Below are positions 59,873 to 64,000 of a DNA stretch of 64,000 bases, in pieces. The first letter of the stretch is position 1; every line of letters starts with the position of its first letter. A model generated the notes under the pieces. It saw only the letters and a list, made by a program, of their open reading frames with translations, was not told where the DNA came from and did not search any database. The position numbers and the translations under genes were made by a program. Origin of the DNA: Leucaena leucocephala (lineage: Eukaryota > Streptophyta > Magnoliopsida > Fabales > Fabaceae); NCBI GenBank assembly GCA_037074615.1, contig CM073520.1, positions 31,119,527 through 31,183,526 of the forward strand, given 5' to 3'.

Positions 59873-60413
59873 GGCGAAGATGTTGAACTCGTGACAGCAA
59901 GGCATGGCTCGCGATAGTAGCAACACTGTGCACGATAACAGCACTAGTGACAGCAGCTTGGTTTATAAAAGATGACATAATCAGACGGCATTGTAGACAC
60001 CCTGACCTTCCCCTCCCCCACGGCCAAGATCTGAGCAGTAGAGAAGGACACTACATCAACGAGAGTCACCAGCTACAGTAGCATAGAAAAGATGAACTCT
60101 TGACAGTGATGGCTTAAGAGGCTCACGAAGGTTTCTGCTGTTGGCTCTGCTCTCTCTCTCACTTGCATGGCTAACAAAAATAAGGAAGAAGGAGATGACG
60201 AGAGAGATAAAAAATAGAAGGGCAATATGGTAATTTCACATGATATCTGAAAAAATAAAACTTTACTGCTGCAGGCACTGGGGATCGAACATGAGACCTC
60301 TAATTGAACTACTCTTCCTCCAACCACTCAACCATCCACTTCCGCTTGTGATTTTACTGCAATAAATAATATAGATATTTTATTAAATTGGTTTCATATC
60401 TGAGTAATTTACA
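59873..60413 (-). mobile_element. LTR fragment of the decayed gypsy element (part 2)
   Basis: Continues 52023-54251 after the CACTA and ends 'gagtaatttaca', matching the GAGTTATAACA end of the solo LTRs. Carries the tRNA-like module at 60272-60345. With part 1 it gives about 2.77 kb of LTR. Confidence 0.65.
60272..60345 (-). other. tRNA-like module in the decayed gypsy LTR
   Basis: The minus strand reads GGATGGTTGAGTGGTT (A-box-like) and CATGTTCGATCCCCAG (B-box-like). It is the best-preserved of all the modules although this LTR is among the oldest, and its position relative to the LTR end equals that in copies 1, 2, 4 and 5. Confidence 0.6.
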
Positions 60414-60439
60414 GGGCCATTACAATATACTACAAAAAA

Positions 60440-60735
60440 TTGACTTTCCACGACCATAAAAGTCACCGCTGATAGCACAAAAATTGCCGCCAAGTAGTCG
60501 CCTATGAGACTGTTACCTATAAGCATTAGTGGCGATAATTGAAAGTCGCCGCTGAATGTCAACAATCAATGGCGACATTAGGTCAGCCTCAATGTTGAAC
60601 AAAAAATGTCAAACCGGAGGTTATCATCAAAGGCAAAGTAAAGGCGGCGACAAATGTGGCCGCTGAAAGTGAAATTTGTGGCGACAATGTGGAATCAATA
60701 GTGATAATTGTTGCCGCTGAAAGTCAATAATTGCT
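60440..60735 (-). repeat. Subterminal repeats of CACTA 2
   Basis: Degenerate GGCGAC/GTCGCC words similar to CACTA 1 but more mutated, many CG changed to TG or CA, as expected from methylated-C decay. Confidence 0.75.
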
Positions 60736-60934
60736 TTTAAATTCTTTTTCCTAATTTTTTAAATGAAAACTTGTAATAGGTTTATAAATATATAAATAAA
60801 ATAATAAATAACTAAATGAACTAAAATCTAATAACAATAATGAATAATTCACATCATTCTTTAAAATATCATAGTACATCAATTACTTAAGCATATTTAA
60901 AAAATAAAATAAAAATATTTAGTTGAAACATAAA

Positions 60935-61190
60935 TATTATATGGAAGGATCAATACTAGGCGCCTCTAGTTACCCCTCTATATCAAGGCAGCGAATTAAA
61001 CTTCTATCCTTTGCTCCATTAGTCTTTGCTCAAATTGTACACATTCTTCTTCTATCTTTTCATGCTCTGCTTCCATTTTTTTCTCCTTTTAAAATTTTTT
61101 ATTAAACTCTTCTTGCAATTGAGTATGCATACTTTTCACAATTGAACTATCATTAGATTGAGAGTGATTCCAAGGCAGAGAGCAACTCTA
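60935..61190 (-). pseudogene. Relic of the Transposase_24 gene C-terminus
   Basis: The minus strand aligns with 59100-59333: the glutamate-rich coiled-coil codons, 'caatttgagcaaagactaatgga', 'aattcgctgccttgat' and the 'cctagtattgatccttccata' end. Interrupted by a stop and small indels. It shows CACTA 2 derives from an element like CACTA 1. Confidence 0.75.
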
Positions 61191-61220
61191 TTTCACCTTT
61201 TGAATTACTATCTGTATTAG

Positions 61221-61355
61221 GGAAAATCAGCATATGACCCAGCATTGGGGGATCCAAAGTTGCCTAACCATGAAGTTGAACTTATTCCTCGAGGTGTTAA
61301 AACAGATGAGCATGAGGGAGATGAGGGAGTAGTTGTGAGCGCTTGCTACATTTGA
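61221..61355 (+). other. Possible captured coding fragment, unidentified
   Basis: An open frame of 44 codons with a protein-like composition (begins GKSAYDPALGDPKLPNHE, then a run of Asp/Glu/Gly/Val). I do not recognise it. It lies just beyond the transposase relic, on the strand opposite to the PGR5 fragment, so it may be a second captured exon or chance. Confidence 0.3.
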
Positions 61356-62245
61356 TAACTATAGAGGAATTTGACTGCTCACAAGTTAATTTCTGTCAGA
61401 AATGACACGGCATATTTTATACATATTGCATAAAAGAATTAGTAATTAAAAAAGCTGATGAAAAATATACGAAAGAAGGATAAAAAGCAGCAACTACCAA
61501 TGTGACCAATCAAAGTAAACAATTTAGAAATTCTCTAGAAAAGGCAGTGCAAGTGTCCTCTATTGCTGCCATGTCTCTAAATTCATACAGAAGATCGAAA
61601 CTAACCATTTTCATAAGGTCAGATTGCTTTAAAGAGAATAAATATATCCTATGATAGCAAGCTCAGGATTTGGAAAAGCAAATGAAATTTTGACCAATGA
61701 TTAATGATCATATTCTATGGTTAACAACTAACCGTGAGGACGTGAGGTGAATGGTTGGATAACACAAACTAAATGAAGAGTAGAATAATATGAATGCCAC
61801 ACGAAAGGGGGCAAACATATGTTCTATGCATGGCTAAGAGGAATCTCAGAAGTAATGGTAAAATTAAAGCCTGGAAATTATATATAGATCTATATGACAA
61901 AAAATATCAGAATCTATCAGGCAGCCAAACCTAAACTTGAACTTTGACACAATTCTTTAACCTGGAAGATTTAGTAATTCATATAAGGTGAAACAGAAGC
62001 ATTCACCTCATAATTTAGAACTATTTATTCGAATACATTGAAAGGTCCAAAAGAACTTCTAAATTGAAGTTTCCATTCAATCCAAACCAAACACACTCCT
62101 AATATACATATGATATAAGCATAAATCAATATAAAAACATATTCCACCAGCTTCTTTTCTCCCAAATTTCAAAATATATTTTCTACCAAATTTCAAAATA
62201 TATCCTTAAATTGCGCAATAAAATTTTGAAAGAAGTGAGGCATAC
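61356..62245 (-). other. Probable captured intron/flanking DNA
   Basis: About 0.9 kb of AT-rich DNA following the PGR5-like exon's splice donor. I searched by eye for the second PGR5 exon on the minus strand and did not find it. Nothing else recognised. Confidence 0.35.
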
Positions 62246-62521
62246 CTGAAAATGTAAGGCAATGGCTTTGCCTCAAAGCTAGTTGAATCATTTCTTGCCG
62301 ATGATATTGCGGGTGATGACAATAATAGGGGTAAACATGCCCTTGCCTTCATTGATATTCTTCATCATGGGCTGGCACCTCACTACCTTGCCGCCCCTAA
62401 ATCGAACTTGTGAAAGAACCAATTTCACCAACACGCTATAATCTTCACCCACCATTGAAGTTGAAGAAGCTCCCCAACTTCCATGGAAGGAAGACCCAAT
62501 TGCAAGAATTGCAGCAACCAT
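62246..62521 (-). pseudogene. PGR5: PGR5-like exon 1 captured in a CACTA element
   Basis: Minus frame from the ATG at 62521. It encodes a chloroplast-transit-like start (Ala/Ser/Gly-rich, FHGSWGAS), then VGEDYSVL and the core PMMKNINEGKGMFTPIIVIT followed by RNIIGKK, the hallmark of PGR5 (proton gradient regulation 5), the thylakoid protein of PSI cyclic electron flow. The reading then hits TGA, TAG and TGA within seven codons, where the family has Arg, Gln and Arg, before the conserved GKAIALH and a splice donor (CAG/GTATGCC, exon end 62246). All three are C-to-T changes in CG or CAG sites. The second exon is missing. It lies inside CACTA 2 in the same direction as its transposase relic, so it is a captured, inactive copy. 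The functional PGR5 gene must be elsewhere. Confidence 0.82.
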
Positions 62522-63020
62522 TTCAAAAACTTAACCTCTCTCGATGATAGTGGTTATTTATATTAGAGGTGGGAGATAGATGGGTGCTGTAGCGACGGGT
62601 TTTATTAGCTTTGTGTGAAAGATGAGAGTTTTGGGTGTAACTTTTTGTGCCAGAGGTTCACGCTTTGGAGGGTAGTGCGATGGAGAAGAAGGAAGTGTTA
62701 GGCACCACACAATCTGGTGGCTTTGAATTTTAGTTATGGTCTTTTGTTCGTCCACACAATCTTGACTTTAAACGGTGACCCACCATAAAATCGAAAGAAA
62801 ATAGAGGATACATATTGAAGATGGAGTTAGAGAACTCACCTCAGATGGCCGACGATATCACAAGCTCGATCTCTATCCTCCGGTCACTCCTCCAACATCA
62901 CCATCATCTAGTCCTTCCCTTGTGCTCTCCTTCTATCTCTCACTCTCAATGTTTTGAATATTCTCTGAAGCCATCGACGTTAAGGAATAAGGAAGAGAAG
63001 AAGATCCCTAATGAAATATT
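62522..63020 (-). other. Captured upstream DNA of the PGR5-like exon
   Basis: Probably the source gene's promoter and leader (62522-62760) followed by DNA of unknown origin. The plus frame at 62815-63102 runs into subterminal repeats and is not a gene. CCTCTCTCGATGATAG immediately precedes the ATG. Confidence 0.35.
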
Positions 63021-63029
63021 AAAATGTAT

Positions 63030-63140
63030 TAGCAGCGACAAAGCAAAGTTGCTGCTAAAAGTACTTTCAACGGTGACCTTGTTGTCACTGCAGAAACTTT
63101 AGACTTTCAGCAACGACAAACAAAGTCACCGCTGAAAGTC
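63030..63140 (-). repeat. Internal subterminal-type repeats of CACTA 2
   Basis: AGCGACAAAG, CTTTCAGCAACGAC and CACCGCTGAAAG words in inverted pairs; mirror image of 55215-55312 in CACTA 1. Confidence 0.65.
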
Positions 63141-63169
63141 TTATTTGTACCAAATATTTTTTAGAAAAT

Positions 63170-63920
63170 AATCCTCTTAATAAAATAATGATATTTTAAC
63201 TCCAATAGCCTCTTCAACTCATTAGTGAATTTTTATAAAATTTTCTGGCCAAATGATAACTTCTAACTATTTTTCTTGAATTTTCTAATAAAATAGGCCT
63301 TTAATTCTTGAAAAATAGCTATTAAATCATTTGGGTTTCTTTTGGGAAAATAATCTCTTTCATAATTTTCTAAGCCCCAAAATACTCATTTTCTTTTTTT
63401 TTCTTAATTTTTTTAACCCCAAAATATTTTTAATGATTGTTCTTTCCTTTATTTTTCTCTAAAACTTCACATTTGAGACTTTTTAATTTCAGAAAAATAC
63501 TCTTAAACTCAATAATACCTTATAAATCCTTTTTATAAAAGTTGGGATGTTGCATGAAATGCAGTAACTGATGGCATATACAGCAGTAACTAAGAATGTA
63601 TGTATGTATGTATGTATTTTATGTCTATTCTTTCTCCTTATCTCTCTCTCACACTCACATCACATCTCCCTTTCTCTATCTCCTCTCCCACATTGTCTCT
63701 AACACACATACTAACTCTCATGCTCATTGACACACATTTATAATATATCTTTCTTGCACATACCCCCGCTTCATCTCCTTCTTTCACAGACATCACATTA
63801 TTATCTGTATAATCTCTTCTTATTACAATAACATGTGAAATTCCTTTATTTATTATTTAAAATGACATTATTCAATAATTTAATTGTATATATTAGATAG
63901 TTACTTTAAACCCCCTCCAA
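63170..63920 (-). other. LTR-like spacer inside CACTA 2
   Basis: Reverse complement of the spacer 54561-55214 of CACTA 1, with extra sequence including a TATG microsatellite (63595-63616). The stretch 63170-63560 contains the 'gttgggatgttgca' gypsy-LTR-type terminus. Confidence 0.55.
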
Positions 63921-64000
63921 ATTGGAAAAAAAATTGTATCAAGACTTTTAGCGGCAACAAATTGATACAAAAGTTGCCGCTGAATCCTACCTTATACGGC

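Larger units (their letters stand above)
60428..64000 (-). mobile_element. Second CACTA element, gene-capturing, runs off the window
   Basis: Begins TACTACAAAAAAT (first C of CACTA changed to T) with subterminal repeats at 60440-60735. It is inverted relative to CACTA 1. In its own direction, from the right edge: terminal-type repeats (63940-64000), LTR-like spacer (63170-63920), internal repeats (63030-63140), captured DNA with a PGR5-like exon (about 61200-63020), then a transposase C-terminal relic (60935-61190) and the end repeats. By comparison with CACTA 1 the missing terminus should lie roughly 90 bp beyond the window. No working transposase gene remains. Confidence 0.8.

Noticed and set aside
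62815..63102. 95-codon plus frame
   Set aside because: Begins in captured DNA and runs through CACTA subterminal repeats; opposite in direction to the element's gene relics.

Overview
This is nuclear DNA of a flowering plant, most likely a dicot. Evidence: spliced genes with GT..AG introns, jacalin-related lectin genes, plant Ty1/copia, Ty3/gypsy, CACTA and MITE transposons, and a fragment of the chloroplast protein gene PGR5. The species cannot be fixed from sequence alone. Only a small part is host coding sequence; most of the window is nested transposons.

Layout. 1-4.4 kb: decayed lectin-type upstream DNA, three MITEs of one family (the first with a 3-bp target duplication), then an intact two-domain jacalin lectin gene (2741-4356, +). 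4.4-11 kb: AT-rich DNA with small relics of the 3' end of a ribosome-inactivating-protein (RIP)/DUF6598 gene. 11.07-12.66 kb (-): a broken RIP-DUF6598 fusion gene. 12.9-22.5 kb: an LTR scrap, two complete solo LTRs of a long-LTR gypsy family (14247-17527 and 17813-21045) and a truncated third. 22.6-43.0 kb: a recent tandem segmental duplication. Each unit (23452-28175; 29308-43040) carries MITE DNA, a solo LTR with the same target duplication and a lectin promoter. In the first unit the lectin gene is cut off after 17 bases of exon 2. In the second it continues into an intact three-domain lectin gene (42890-45907, +). A nearly complete copia element (33359-42418, -) sits in the second unit only, and the first unit preserves its empty site.

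46.2-60.4 kb: a decayed gypsy element (pol on the - strand), interrupted by another solo LTR inside its integrase and by a complete 5.6-kb CACTA element (54252-59869) inside its LTR. That CACTA carries an intact six-exon Ptta/En/Spm-type (Transposase_24) gene but no TNP2-type transposase. 60.4 kb to the end: a second CACTA of the same family in opposite orientation, running off the window. It carries exon 1 of a PGR5-like gene with three nonsense codons, so it looks like a gene-capturing (Pack-CACTA) element.

The host genes that can still work are the two lectins, soluble mannose-type lectins without signal peptide, each built by repeating a two-exon jacalin module. Five or six lectin-type upstream regions but only two intact genes suggest a tandem lectin array being broken up by transposons and recombination. 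The least expected structure is a tRNA-like (pol III A/B box) module near one end of the gypsy LTRs. I found no CRISPR, rRNA, organellar insert or genuine tRNA gene.
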